Assembly: GCF_029227915.1 (NCBI RefSeq)
Contig: NC_079880.1
Coordinates: 13,844,001-13,908,000, forward strand
Length of the DNA: 64,000 bases
Reading direction: 5' to 3'
From: Hydractinia symbiolongicarpus
Lineage: Eukaryota > Cnidaria > Hydrozoa > Anthoathecata > Hydractiniidae
Every line of letters starts with the position of its first letter. Within the stretch, counting starts at the first letter, position 1. The notes beneath the pieces were generated by a model. That model was not told where the DNA came from and made no database searches. It was given only the letters and a program-made list of their open reading frames with translations. Below, piece after piece: positions 22,701-36,900 of the stretch. Position numbers and translations under genes: made by a program.

Positions 22701-24911
22701 TTTTATGTTTGTTTGTTTGTTTATTTTTTAAAGTAAATACTCCTTCGTAAGACAAAACGAATGAAAATTGGTTGTTTTGCACTCGCTTGCCCATGTTAAA
22801 CTCGAAATCTTTAAATTTCGCTCGCAGGCCGTTGGATATAAAAATTCTGTGTTTTAAACAAGTGGATTGGGAATTAAGTTGTAAAAACGAGTAGAAAAAA
22901 CAAATTAAGTGAGCTTATAAAGGGAATGTGAGATTATACTATACCTTATCCATACTGCTCATCTTTATACCAGGATTCCGAGAACTCACTAAATACAAAA
23001 TTAGCTTCCATTGTGATACAATCTCTAATGCAATACATTATTCATTACCCAGGGAGACAAAAGTTTATTTAAAACTTTTAAGATTAATGTTTTTAATGAT
23101 TTTTTCAACCGTGGGAGTTGAGGCAAAAACACAAATTTTTTGTCCCAACCTTTGACCCCAACCACACCAGCTCTGGTCATGTACAAATAAATAGAGACTA
23201 AACCAGTAGTTCTATGATTATGATATTTTACTGAGCTATCTGTCCATGTTGCTCTGGAAACCACATTGCATTTGTCACTTATATCGTGGCTCCTCGTGGG
23301 ATCTTATACTAAGCAAGACTATTTGGAAGTTTGAATGATCAAAGTAATTTAATCAGAAATCCTTATGCGATAAGCAAATGGTATTAAAAGTTAAAGTTAA
23401 CATTTTAAAGAAAAACAGTGGCCGATGTCTAATGCTTTTTCTCTTCTGTAAAATTACATTTTTTAATAGCCTTATTGATATCTGGAAATACCCAATTTTG
23501 AGATTTGTGATTTTTGAAGAGGGGAATTTTCGCATTCTCCAAGGTCTATTTCCAAAGTTTTTCCCATTTCACTGGCGTAACTATGGGAACTGTTTGAACC
23601 GCGTGGATAATTTGATAATGGAAGTCACAGCTGGGTGTTTACTGCAGTTTGGGTAAATTTTTTTAAAAAAGGGACACCACCCCCCATTATTTTTTAACAT
23701 TTACCAACTTCGGACCTATTCTTTAGTATTATTAAAGTAGTGCCGAGATTTAAACTGTGGTTGGACTTACCATACATTTTGCTTTTTCTTTTTCTTGTGA
23801 AAACAAATACACGATGAGCGTTCTTTCCTTTACACTGTCCCTTACCCTTTACAATACTAATATCAGGTAAGGCGTTAACAGCGCATCGAAAATTTGCTTT
23901 CCATGTCTTCGGCTCAGGTTTTTCACCTGAAAATTATAAAAAAAAAGAAAATAACTTTTTCATACGAACTATACGCAAGTTAAAATGCGTTGTCTATGTA
24001 CATACTGTTTACATAGTGCACGGGGGTAACGAGCGCTGAAAGATTAAATTAAATATGGCGCTTTTACTTTCGTGTGCACATGTCAGGCGTGATACTAGAG
24101 CTAAGAATTATATAGCTAGTATACGTTTTTTTAAATAAGTTACGCTCAATTTTTAATTAATGCATTAAAATTTCCTAACAAAAAGGCCGTTTGGAGCTTT
24201 AAAATTTCTTATAACGTTCTTATGGCTGGATTGGTTTTTTTCGAGCTTACTTATTTGAGTTCCAAACTTCTTAGATCTTTACTGTACCATTCCGAACCTT
24301 GCTTCCTTAATGAAGGTGTTTCTTATAAAACAAGCAGGTAGCCCTCCAAGCCCTCCAAGCCCTCGAAGCAAATCACGTTTTAAATACGTTTCTGGCTGTA
24401 TTTGTATAAAACTTTCTAAACTTTCCCATGTGTTGGCACCAATATGACACCTGAGGGACATTTTAAAAGCAATCAAGTGTTCAAAAGCCATTATGGTTTA
24501 GGGGTACTTTGACTGCTGTTATAGTTTTCTAACATTTTCAGTTAGATTATTTTCATCAGACATCCAGAGACAACTGGATTTCTAGAGTTTAGAGAAAAAG
24601 AGTATCCAGTGATACAACCGATGTACTCATGTACTTTGCTTTTGCAAAGAGAGAAAAACTTTAAGGTGAAAAACTAGTTGAATATATCAAATAAATAAAA
24701 TGACATTACCTTCAACATATCGACCTGTGTATATTGCCCATGCTTTGAACAGAGCAGCATCTTGGTTCTGTTCCCAACCATGTCTTGATGCATGCTTCCA
24801 AGGAATAACAAATGTGCCCCTGCTACGATCTAGCCATTCCACCCCAGGAAACTCACGGTTGTCTATCTTTTGCTCAAGCCACGCTCGTAATCCAAGTCTT
24901 TCTGATGGCAT
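19792..24911 (-). CDS. IRF: Interferon regulatory factor, IRF1/2-like transcription factor
   Basis: IRFs bind GAAA-containing promoter elements and control innate immune genes. Eight coding exons on the minus strand: 24710-24911, 23771-23926, 22945-22988, 21758-21947, 20834-20925, 20368-20610, 20075-20156, 19792-19952; total 1170 nt, 389 residues. The DNA-binding domain covers about residues 1-115. Its five tryptophans are at 11, 26, 38, 46 and 58, the same positions as in human IRF1, with [23 protein letters not shown] and [21 protein letters not shown] basic stretch (FTRKRKSK) follows. The remaining two thirds is low-complexity, rich in Gln, Asn, Ser and acidic residues, with IKEE at 164-167 and 200-203. 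I see no convincing IRF-association domain. ATG 24911 is preceded by a good acceptor (CTCCTTTAG, exon from 24919), so a 5' UTR exon must lie upstream. The intron after exon 5 uses a GC donor. Confidence 0.95.
20832..20833 (-). other. GC splice donor of IRF intron 5
   Basis: On the minus strand the exon 5 end reads CCGCAG|GCAAGT, the normal consensus of a GC-AG intron. Phase is 0 on both sides and the next exon opens at 20610 after TTGTTTAG. No nearby GT donor keeps the frame equally well. Confidence 0.7.
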
Positions 24912-24919
24912 CCTGATGT

Positions 24920-27900
24920 CTAAAGGAGAAGTTTTTCTTGCAAAACAAATTTATTGTCTTAAAAAAGAATACAAATTTAAGTTATTTTGTTGGGAACATA
25001 GGGAAAGCTACTCCCTCGGGTTGTTTACAAAAGTAAAATTATTATAAATCCTGGAATGAACCCTTTCCTGTTGTTTGTTTACTTTGAAATGTTATTGTTT
25101 ACAAATACGTCAAAAACTCTTATTATTTTTATGCTCTTGTTTTTTTGTTTTGCCTGCATCCCCCCCTGCTTGCTGCAAAGACACGCGCTTTCTATGCAAC
25201 TGGTAAATCCAGGAATTAAAGATGGCTACTGTAAACCTGCGGTTGAGTTTGCAGCATTGCTATCAAAGGTAAGAAAACTCTTTATATGTACTAAATTTAG
25301 ATGTTTTTAAATCGATTTTTTAAATATAGATGACGAATTTAAACTGCAATATAAAAAAGAAATATAACAGGTGTGCAAAAATCCAAAGATTTATAATAAA
25401 ACAATTTTTAAACGGATTTTTGTTAAAAATATCAACTTTATGGAAGGGATATAAACATTGAATTCGACGTCATAAAAGCATAATTATTCAAACAAAATCA
25501 ATAGCACTTTTCAGACATAGTTACTTGATGTCTGTGGAAGATATTTTAGCTAGCATCATAGCTATATTATTGTCGCATGTGCAAGGAAGTAAAAGAGAAT
25601 TTACAGCGAGTATATATTATGTATATATATGTATATAAAAAAAATTAGTTAAAACTTTAATGTTTCAAGTTTATAAGAATATGCAACGACGACTATAAAA
25701 TATTACGTCTGTTTTACACTAAACATTTTCCAACTTTTTAAAAGAAACAACCATATTTAATGTTTACAAATAAATAGCTAAATGTTTAATAAACTAAATG
25801 AATATTAAATACTTACTAAATTTTTCTGTTATTCTGTTGCACTTAAAATTAATATGTCGCGATGTTTAGACCTCTACACAAATGCTATCATGAATATCTA
25901 TCTGCAGGCTTTTTATACTCGTTCAAACTAACATAATTACACGGGATATCCCCTAAAAATTCTTAGAATGTTTACAAAACGCATCTCGTGTGTTTAATTT
26001 AAAACCCTGGGTTGATTCTTAGAAATTTGATGAATATTGAAATCCTATTGGCTTATTTAGACAATGCACGTCGTTAATAATAATCAATGATTCATGGCGA
26101 TTTTTTTAAAATACCATTTTTAAAGTGCTTCACATGCGCTGTATGTAGACATCTATGTTTGTATTATAAAATTTAAAAGAAGTAGAAAATTGAGAAGCTT
26201 TGAACAAAATCTTAAAGGCATTATGTTTTCTATAAAAAGTATTTATCCAGGTGATAAAAGGTGTGTAAGAGAGGGGAAGATAACAGCAACAGTGGGTCTT
26301 TTCTCGTTTGACTCATCGAGTAAAATGGACTCATCGGTCGAAAGTTTTTTCTGAAAATGAACAATAGCTAGTTCATACAACCTAAGCCTTATCAGATGGT
26401 GAAGTTTTTGTAGATTGTGTAATAGTGGGGGTTTGGCTTTGATGCGTCTAAAGACAAAGCACTGATTTTTTTTACTGTTAGAGTAAAGAGGGACAACTGT
26501 GCAAAACTATTTACGAAATCCTTACTTATCAACGTTTTGTGTTTATTCGAGTAGTTTTTAAGGATGCAAAGTCCAAAAAATGAGGGAAAAGGGGCGAGGC
26601 GGAAGTGAACGTCAATTAATTAAGGAACTTTTCTTCAGTCCGTATTATAATGACTTGTATAAAAAAGGGTAAAAACGTTTCTTTATGAGAAACTAGGGCC
26701 AACGAGAATAAGACTAAAAACATGGGTCATTCCCAAATCTTTGATGCTATTTTCGGAAATGCCGAAAACCGTTTTACCAGAGACGGGGGGAGGGGTTGGG
26801 AAACGGGTTTATTACAGACAGACGTTAAAGTTAAACCAGTGTCGGGCCCGTGTAAAAAGATTTTGAGTAGGTTGCAAAAACTAGGGCCGGTGAAAATTTG
26901 GGCGACAAATCTTGGGCTGATATTTTAATGAAAAAGTTGAAGTAAGAAATTAACAAGCCTTCAAACAAAACGGCAAAAAATGACCCTGCAAATATTTTCC
27001 CCCTATTGGTTGGGTTTTTTTTTTAAAAAAAAAGAAAAAATCAAAAAAATTAGGCCTTGGTTTTGTTCTTAATTTCTTCTTCTTTTTCAGTTACGCCAGG
27101 GTCATTTTTGCTATGAATAAAAAGTGTGAACATAGGGTGGATTCGAGTGCACCCATACTCATCAACCATAATCTCATATTAAATGGATCAAAGTGAATCG
27201 AGGAAATACTTATCTTAAAAAATACCCAAATGTAGTTATGTAATTTCACTTTTTAAAGAAAAAAATTTGATATGAAATAAACATTTCTTTTTATCACTTT
27301 GTTGCCGTTATAACCGTTATAGTAGTAAGAGGGGAAGTGTGAATCGGGGGATAGAGGCGATCTGGAAATAATCGCAAGAATAGTATCAATGTATGGACTA
27401 TCGTTGATAAAAACTGAAGATAAACAAGATTAGAAAAAGTTATCCCACATTGTAAAAACATTACCAACACTTTTTTTTTCTTAATACCAAGCTGTTTTTT
27501 ATTTGAATCAATTTCATTAGAGGTCCGTACAAAGCAACGCTTTTTGAGGGTTTGCAAGATTCTTCTCCTTGTAGCTGTTGTTCCTTCTGGAGACTGATAT
27601 TAGGAAGCCTAAAAATGCTATTTTAAGATGTTCTTGGAACAAAAAAAAAATTAGAAATTGTTTTTGGTTTATTTATTTCTTATTTTTATTAAGCCATGCA
27701 ACTTCTGGAATATTTTTTATTCGTTTGAAATTTTGTGGTCCATAAAAATCTTACTTTTTTTTATATACATTTTTTTCTTACATAAAAATGTGCATGATTT
27801 TAGGATGTGTTAGGGCTGCTCTGAAACGAGTAACCTTTCAATAAATTTCTACAAAATAAGCAACAAAAATATATAAAATATTTGGGAGATATTATTTTCT

Positions 27901-30900
27901 TTATCTTAGAACATGTTTTGATCTATTTTAAGTAGTAATTGTTTAACTAAAAATGAATGAAAATAAAAACTATTTACATAAAAAAAGGGAAAAACTTCAT
28001 TTACTCAGAGTACATCTAACAAGATTATGACAGAATGTGTTTCATAGAAAGGCTTTGAATCTGACACGACCCACATGAAATGCTGTTATCCTACATGAAA
28101 TGGTGTCATCCAATTTCGCTCATGAGCAAAACACCATCCCAATGACAAATATTTGCTCGCTTTTCGTCTAATTATTTGACTAATGGGTACAAAAATAGAT
28201 AATGAAACTAACAGCTACCCTTAGGTCTGTGTAAATACAGGATTAAATACAGCGAACTGAGTAAATACAGTGAATTAGCTCTGCGTGATATATTTAGCGG
28301 AAATATAACGGGTCGTCTCCAATTCCAGATTAACAAATTTTACTTTTATAAATAAAATGTTGGCCACCTGAAAAAACCCCAAAATTCTAACGAATAACAT
28401 CTCAGCAAAAAACTTCCGTGGAGATACATAATTATTTTTAATTTTTAACTGTTTTTTTAAATAAAAATTACATTGACTTTGACCTTGACAGCATGCAAAT
28501 TACAAATAGCGAAATTAGACAGATGGGATTCAACTTTTATTCGTTTCCTAGATGGCAAATAAACAAAGCTTGAGTTTGCTTGATTTAAATGTGAGAATCA
28601 GTTCATTTGGCGCCCCAACAAAGTCTTATCCAAGTAGTCTCATAAACCAACGAAAGTTCGAAGGGGTATAGGCACTAGAACTAAAATAAGCGAACAGCCG
28701 TTTCTTTTCTAAAAAATGTTTCCCTTGTCTCAAATTTAAATGCCTTAACGTTTTTTCGGATGGATTTTTGGTAATATTTTGGGTTACGGCTGGGTTACGT
28801 TTAACAGCTAATGTACAAAATTTTACAGAAATTATGAAAAGACAAGTGTTGTAAATTTTAAAGAAACACTTGATTAAGTTCTTCTTCAAATGTTATGTTC
28901 AAACACAGAGATTGGAAGAAACAATCACGTGACCACAATATCTGTTCTGTTTTGGTGATTTTTTTTTTCTTTGTTACTCATCGTCTAACTTGAAACCCGC
29001 TGAGCCCTACGAACTTCAAAAACAGTTTTTCATTCAATTTTTAATTACCTTAAGGCTATTTTGTTCAAAGTGCTAAATTAGTTCTTTGTCTATTAAAAGT
29101 TTAGTTTCTGCCATAAAATTATACTGGTCAATTATGTTGTTTGACTCAAGTCCTTTGTAATTATTTAATGTCATCTAATTAGAGTGTTGAAGAATAATAA
29201 TTCATTGTATGGAGATATTGCCCACTAAGCATTTATATTTCAACGCGCCAACGCTATTAATTATATATATTTTTAAATTTTTTATTTATAAGAATTACAA
29301 TATTTGATTTGGAAGTTCTATATAATCAAATTTCAATGTGAAATACATCATAGCCTTTTCTATAAATGTCAGAATAAAGTTTGTAAAGAAATCTTAAGGA
29401 CAAAAAAGAATTTTTTCGTAAGTAAAAACCTACACGCTTTTTTATATAAGATTACTGTTTTTTCGCTTTCACATAAATATTCTTCACTTTCTGGAAAAAA
29501 TCAGCCTGATATATTTTAATAGCAGTAAAAATTAGTTTTAAAAGCAGTAAAAAGAATGCGTTCTGCTAAAAATCACCTATATTGTCAGCCTAGCTTAACT
29601 GATAGACAGACAACTAGATTTTGTGGGGAAAATACTTCAAATGAAATCTAAGAAAATACATTTTACGTCAAAAATAGAATAGTTACAAATTTAGACGCGT
29701 TTTTTTTGCTTACAATCCAGTTAGGATTAAAGAAAAATTTCAAGATGGAATTTTCTAAGGATATTTTTTTTTTTCGCGGGAAATAATTAATGTTTTTTCT
29801 TGAACTTGCACCATTATCATATGATCTCATCCCATCTCTACTCTATAACTTTCAGGAAAAGTTGACCAACCTTCCTTTGTTTGTCTCATCGGATAAAAAT
29901 GCTCACTGGTCCAATTCGCTAAAATAGGTATTCATTATTTGAAAAAAAAGCAGAAAAACAGGTCTCAGTAACCCAATACAAAACTTACTCTCGTTCTTAG
30001 GAATTTTTGCCTTCTTGTTATGAGAGAATGTGGCGAAAAATATATTTTACCGTCTTCTCTGTTGTCAGAAAGGCTAAAATCTCTAGGAACGGGGGTGACA
30101 TCAACCTATTAGATAAAAAATCTGGTTAGCATACAAATATATTTTTCTTTTTGAGCATTATATATGATAAATTTTCAGCTCAACTTTGATATATATATTT
30201 TTGTCTTGTTTTGTGCTAATGATATGATTTTTTTTTCTGTTTTTAATTTCTTCTTAATTTGATTCTTATATATAATATTATATATAATATTCTACTATAA
30301 ACGTTATGCAATATACACATTTCCAAGAACTTTTAAATTTCCTCTGAGAAGGGAGGGTGATGTGGCTAGCTATATTGGCTTGTATCTGAAAAATTACTTT
30401 TATTTTATTCAGTCCTAAAAACAGGCATTAGCTTTAAAAAGAAAATTGCTTGCGTATCTAAAATATTTTTCACATTAAAACAGAATAGAGGCGTAAAAAG
30501 CATTAGACTCAGATTTTCAAAATAAAAGTAATTTAGGTTGAATCCAATTTTGCACCATGTATAGAAAGTATAAGAATTTTTCGCGCTTCATCTTGATTTT
30601 TTAAAATTCATGGCGCGCCGTCCAATGCATTTTATCTCCTAATAAAGCGATTTAATACGACTGTTCTGAAAGCTGTCCAAATTATTCACCACGAAGTTGT
30701 GACCCGTAAAAAATACTGTTCCAAATTCCTATAACAAAATAAAATGGAACGAAACCAAAAAAATATTTTCGGCTGAAAAGAGAGGTATACCGAAATCGGA
30801 AGTATTTATGTCAACGCGATTGATTTTACCGGAAATTTAGTCTCATACGAAAACATAAGAATAGAAAATTTTTATTAGATTATAATCTATGTGCTTTCAG

Positions 30901-33900
30901 CTTGTATTCGTACAGTAATGAATTCTCTTCACAGTAGGTCTCCTTATATGGCATTGTGTTTTGCAGTTGATATAATCAGTTTTAATAAATTGTAGATGGT
31001 AGATAAAATGGGAAAGTTTTAAGGGTTTTTTCTTTCGTTGCAGACAAGTCAGAGCCTTGCAGACTTTTCTTGCAGTCAAAAAAAGGATTATAATTTAGTT
31101 TTTTTTTTATAGTCAAATGCTTAAAATTTGATACGTGGTGTGCATTAAGATTTGTATTTGACACAAGAAAAAAGGTCACATTTAACCATGAAAAGAATTG
31201 TCCAAAAAAGTCCCATATTGTATACATGTAAAGTATGCTATATTTGTAATCCAAGTGTAACAGGAGCTTTAGCGAGTTGACATATTAAAGTGGTGCTTGA
31301 AGAGAAACTTTCCCGTTTTAAAAATATCGCATGTCACAATTTTTCAATTTCTTGGAGATTTCTAAGGCGTAGACCTATGGGACGATTCCAAGAAGCTCAA
31401 GTTAAGAGTTACTGAGAAATGGCTTACGCCTCTCTTCACACATTAAAGCAAAATCAAAACGGTTTTGTTAAGGCTGAGAATCTCAGTAAGATTCTTTTAG
31501 ATGTTGAAAATTCATCATCACGGTTAACGCCTATATTTTTGATGCATAAACCTTTTTATTGCATATCTAGTAAGTTGGACGCTACAGATATTGCTTTGAA
31601 AATCTTGTATACATGACCTCGTCTCGCTGACACAGCCGAAACTCGATTATTAATTTCTGTTACTTATATTTTTAAGGAAGGGGAGAAAAAATGTTAAATC
31701 GTAAACCTGAATGTGTCGTTTAGGATACGCCTTGAAATCTGTGAAGCGCTTGAAATGTTTTTGTAAGACTGAATAAATAAATCTTTATGAAAATCTGTTT
31801 GGCCTAGAAGTACTTGAATGCTTCAATTGTAATTACGTCTTTTGTTTCTGCATCTGGTAGAGGTAGCAGTTCGGAGTAACTATATTTAATTTAAATCCCA
31901 GGTGTTCTTACACGCAAGTTTCTTATAAGAAGCGTATGTTTCAGATTATACTTGCTCGCTCAGTTCAGCAAAAAATGTGTATGTATATAAAAGACGTTCT
32001 GTTCTTTTTCACAAGATGTTGCAGTGTCTCTTTAAAACCAAAATGAAATAAGCGGAAGAAACCTGACCCTGTTTTTTTGTTAATTTAAGGGCAAAAACTT
32101 TGATTTTCTAATACATACTCTTATACAATATGACATCATGTTTTGTATGGAACTTCCTTTAAACTGAAATATGACCCCAATATCTTTCTTCTGTCTTAAC
32201 TTTCTATGAATGCACCTTGCTTTTATATTTTATAATAACTTTAAGAATTCTATTTTATGATTTTAATAGAGAATAATTGGAAGGGACTTATCTTGGAATT
32301 TAAACTTTCCCTGGCTATGTTGGTGTAAAAATAGAAAGGGATGTACAAGAAGCGTGACAAGCACCGGCATCTGCAAACGTCCGATATTCAAGAGCTAACC
32401 TTCAACAACTATGCTTGACTATTGGCTATATACTCTTTTCCAATGTTGATATTGAAATTCAACCGTGAAATACTGACTTCTATCTAAGTGAACGATATAT
32501 TTACGGAAGAACTTTTTGCAAATAAGTGGTCCCAAAATACTGGGTCACTTTGTGCAACATATTTTTCCGAAATTCACGAATTTAATTTTTCAGGATGCTA
32601 CAATCAGAATTTTGTCTAATATAGTTTTAATAAATAAAAAAGTCTACGTGAAATCGAGAGATGAGGAAATGAAATTTTTACAAAACACAAGCAATGAAGA
32701 ATTTTGCGAATCAAGGTAACGTATAAATTTGGATATAATTATAAATAAATAAATCAAAAACAAAAGTTGCTCAAAGATCTCTTCCGCAAAATTAACTTGT
32801 CCCCTAAAAATAATTATAAGTAACCATCCCAAAAATTAAAGAAGTTGTTATTGTTTTTTTTTACTATGAAAAACTCTTTAAAAAGGTTTTTATACGAAAT
32901 GCTGTGGCTCGGTCATTCAGTTTTATTGCGAAATTGAAATACACGTCTTTTTTTTTTATAAGAAACAAACTTTTTGAGGTCATCCTGAATTTCTTAATTT
33001 TAAAGAAGCCTTTTAAAATTTTTGTAGTCAGACCTCTGTGTTGTTCCCTCAAAACTCTTTTTAGCTAGATTTCTTTCAATCTATCAATTTACTTTTTAAT
33101 TTTCTCAACATTTGTGAGTTAGCAGTTCGAGTTAGGAAACATTGTGTTTCTTATAAAAACGGACGTGTATTAAATATTCCCTTCACTTCCTTGTTGCGTT
33201 ATACATTGCTTCGTTTATTGGTTATCTTTCCTTACTTGTTCAACCAATTTTTATATTTCGCATTTTTTAGCAGTTTGAAATAAAAATACTCTTTGGCGAA
33301 AAAATCTTAGCCATAACTAGAAAAGTTTTTCTTGTGAAGGGCTTGAAGAGATATATTCATATAAAAAATTCAAAATATTAATTAATTATTGTCAGGCTCT
33401 TATTTCCTGGTGTTCATTTCATGGCCTACACTATATTTTCGGCTTCCTTGAAAGCAAAACATCTTTGTTTTAGGGTTCGCGTTTTTTTCTCGTAATGTGT
33501 TTATGGAAAAACCGTTAGCGTTAATGACACTTAAGTATGTAATTATAATTTGTTTGTTTGTTGATTTTAGCACTTCATCTTTGTTTTCTTTTGCTTTTAA
33601 TTATTGTGTGTACTCGGCCCATTTCCGTGTTGGCACGAGCCCGGCACGAGCCACGAGACGTTTTTTGTCTAGTGTACTTGTCAAATATTTGTACACATCT
33701 TTCGCGGATTTAAATGCTGTGATGTACCGCCACTGTTTCTTCACCTTTTATTTAATAGAGAAAAGAAAATTTTAAGTCCTCGCCCAATGCGTGACAAAAT
33801 CTGAAATTTCTACAAACATTTTTTATCTGTTAAAATGGTTTATTCAATTAAACCACTTTAGAATTTCCTTTCGAAATCGAGGCACAAATCAAGGCGTTGG

Positions 33901-36900
33901 CCTATTGTGGAACGTTGTAAATTTCATCTAAAGATATAAAAATCATAACTCTAAGATTAAAAGTCTATTTGAGGAAAAAATCTGTTAAAGGCATTTTTTA
34001 ATTTAGACAATTTTTCGCAATTCTGCATTTGATTGTGAATGCATTTTTCTACTCTTGTTTTCACAGCTTATCTGTCTATTATGTATTCGTTCTGCACCGA
34101 CAATGTTCGAGGGGATTTTCCCCCAAATGCTACGTAGCATGTTTCATTCTTTTAACAGATAATAATTTTGTGCAAGAATATATATATGTAGATCTAACAT
34201 ACCCACGCTGTCGACAATTTTATTTTCGCTTTGGCGTTTCAGACATTTTGTGTGTAAGGTACATTGACCTGTCAGAATTATGTCATTTTTGCCAAAAATG
34301 TATATAGTTTGGACTTTAAACTTTTTAAATCCGTTTAAAATCTGTCAATCCAAGTTGTGATATTATTCCAGACAAAGAGACGCTGATAGCATTAGGATTA
34401 TCTCAAGGCAGAATAGATTAAATGGACACAAACAAAGAAGATATTTTAACAAGAATAAATAGGCGAGAAAAAGGGTTTTATGCCGTATTCAGTTCTTAAA
34501 AATGTTATGTTTCTTTTATAACAAGACCACATAGTAGCTTTTTTTTAGCTAATCGAAGTCTCAATGCAATATGTAATAAAAGAAATCGTAGACCAAAGAG
34601 GCATTAATCTGAGTCCTTAACAGAAAGCAAAAATTTTTAGATGTAAACAAGGTGTCACTCACAAATTTGAAACTAGAATGGCTAAATTTACTACTGCCTC
34701 GCTTTCCATTTATAAAATCCTTCACAATTGAGATTTAATAAAGGAGAGAAAATAGACTCTCTTATCAGCTGATCTGCTACCAGCATTTTATTTTCAAGTA
34801 AAAAATATGTTTACAAAATCGTGTGGGTTTTTTTTTAATATCGCCACATTTAATGAGAAATAATCATATAATTTCAGACGTCATTGTATTTAATAAAATT
34901 AAAGAGGTTTTTTTTAACAAATATAAATTCTTTGTGTCGCGAAATTTCTTATCTATAATGTCTAGCTTTTTTCTCAGTTGCGAAATAACATCAACGAATA
35001 TTTTGGGTAGAAGTGATACATCACCGACAATTCGTTTTGAAATTGAACGAATGTAATTATTCGATTTGGCAATTCTTAAGTTGATTTGTCAGATAAGTAA
35101 TTTAGTGAAGTTTTAACTAGAGAAAAAAGAGAGTGAAGCCCGCAAAGTCATAGGGCTCGACAACGGTATGTTGAAACATGACAGAGGACTAACTCGCCTT
35201 CCCCTCCCCCATTCCGCCACCTGCTACAAAATTACTATTTTTTGTAATTCCATATTTTTAGTGAAAAAAAGTAATATATTTCGTAAAAGAAATTATATCA
35301 TATGTACTATTTTTTGTCTTTGCTACATCTATGTAACGTTTCAAGTTTTTCAAATTCGTAATTTTAGTTTTTGTCCAATTGTAGTAGGCAAAGTTACCCC
35401 AACTTTGTCCCCGGGACTTGTTAGACTTTTTATATTTCTGGGGATGGGGTTGAAGTTACACCGACAACTCGTGTGAGACTCTAGTTTTATAGTTTCAAAT
35501 TTATATAGCGTGGTCGCAACAAGGACGTTACCTTCTTCGACCTTTTTTTGTCAATTGTTAAATATAAAATATTAATTTTCTCATCTACTGCAGCTAATTT
35601 AGCATTGACTTAACATTAGGAACAATTATCTACAATTTTTATTATGTTAAATCCTCCATTTTATCTAACAACTTTTATTTTGTCCAACAATTCAGGCGCG
35701 TTTTGACAAATATTCGTGCAAATTGTAACGTGTCATCCTTTGAAGTTTTGCCAGACATGACGTCATCAGTGTCACCCATTATTCTTCAAAAACCCTATGG
35801 GTGCCCTTTTAGAAGTCAAATATTGCCTTAACTCCTGATGAGAAAACGTTTTGAGTTCAAAGTAAAGCATTACGTATAATGTGAGTCGGACTTTTTTTAT
35901 TTAACACAACTTAAGCAGACTATAAATGCACATTCACGGCGAGGTTTCATAGGAAAAATATTTTAGAAAAATTATAAAAATGGTTTTTTTAAACAACCCA
36001 GTGGGGAGTGTCTACGCTTCGGGTTGCAGAGTTTCGGGTTACCTGTCCACGTCAAAACAAATTGATTTTCCCTTTTTTCATAATGTGACAGTAATAGGAT
36101 TGAATAATACAAGCTACCTCAATACACATTTTGATCGCCATCTTGAATAAGAGCTCCCGGAAACGCGGCAAACATAAAAAAAATTGTTATTCAAATTTTA
36201 GTAGGGGACTCGTAGGAAAGTCTTTCGTATTTCTCAACAGAGACAGAAGAATTTTCGGGTTTTAACGTTGGATTTGTTGCTCTGCCTGAAGTTAATTCGC
36301 TAGAATTATAAACGAGATGTAACGGCTGTTAAAAACCTGTAGCCCAACCCATTCCTACAATCAGCACACCCCTAAGTAGCCCTATGACGTCAATAATCGG
36401 GTTAAATCAAAAAAAAGTTTAAGCAAATGGCGGAGTAGTAATTAAGGTGGAGAAAAACAAAAATGTTTGTTTACTCAATACAATGTTATGAGCGTTTCAA
36501 GGTTAACTTATTTGGGAATGGGATGTACATTTTTTTTCTAAACGAAAGTGTGGACAAGGTGTCATCGTTTGAAATGTATTTTATTTATTTTTATTCACTT
36601 GTTCTGTTTCACATTTCCCCCCAAAAAAGTGACAAAATAATTTTGGGACTTTTATTATCGATGTGATACAGTTTCACAATTCTAAGAATTTTTTTTCATC
36701 TTCTATCGGTGTCAGTTTGGTTTCATTCTTGAAATTCAGGTTACTAGTGAAAATTTAACTTAAAATTTTTGTCGAAACATAAGGGGTTTTTTAACTAGCG
36801 ATAAAACAGAACAGTCAAATTAAAATTCGGTTTGAAAATATTTTTTTAAAGACAACTTTGTACACGGTGCCTGACAAGAAATATCCTTGCCCGTACGCCC

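Noticed and set aside
24279-24491. Minus-strand open frame inside IRF intron 1
   Set aside because: Its repeated Gly-Leu part comes from a short CCCTCCAAG repeat, and IRF exons 1 and 2 join in phase without it.
26722-26928. Open frame with somewhat higher GC content
   Set aside because: No motif, no splice context, and the sequence resembles no protein I recognise.
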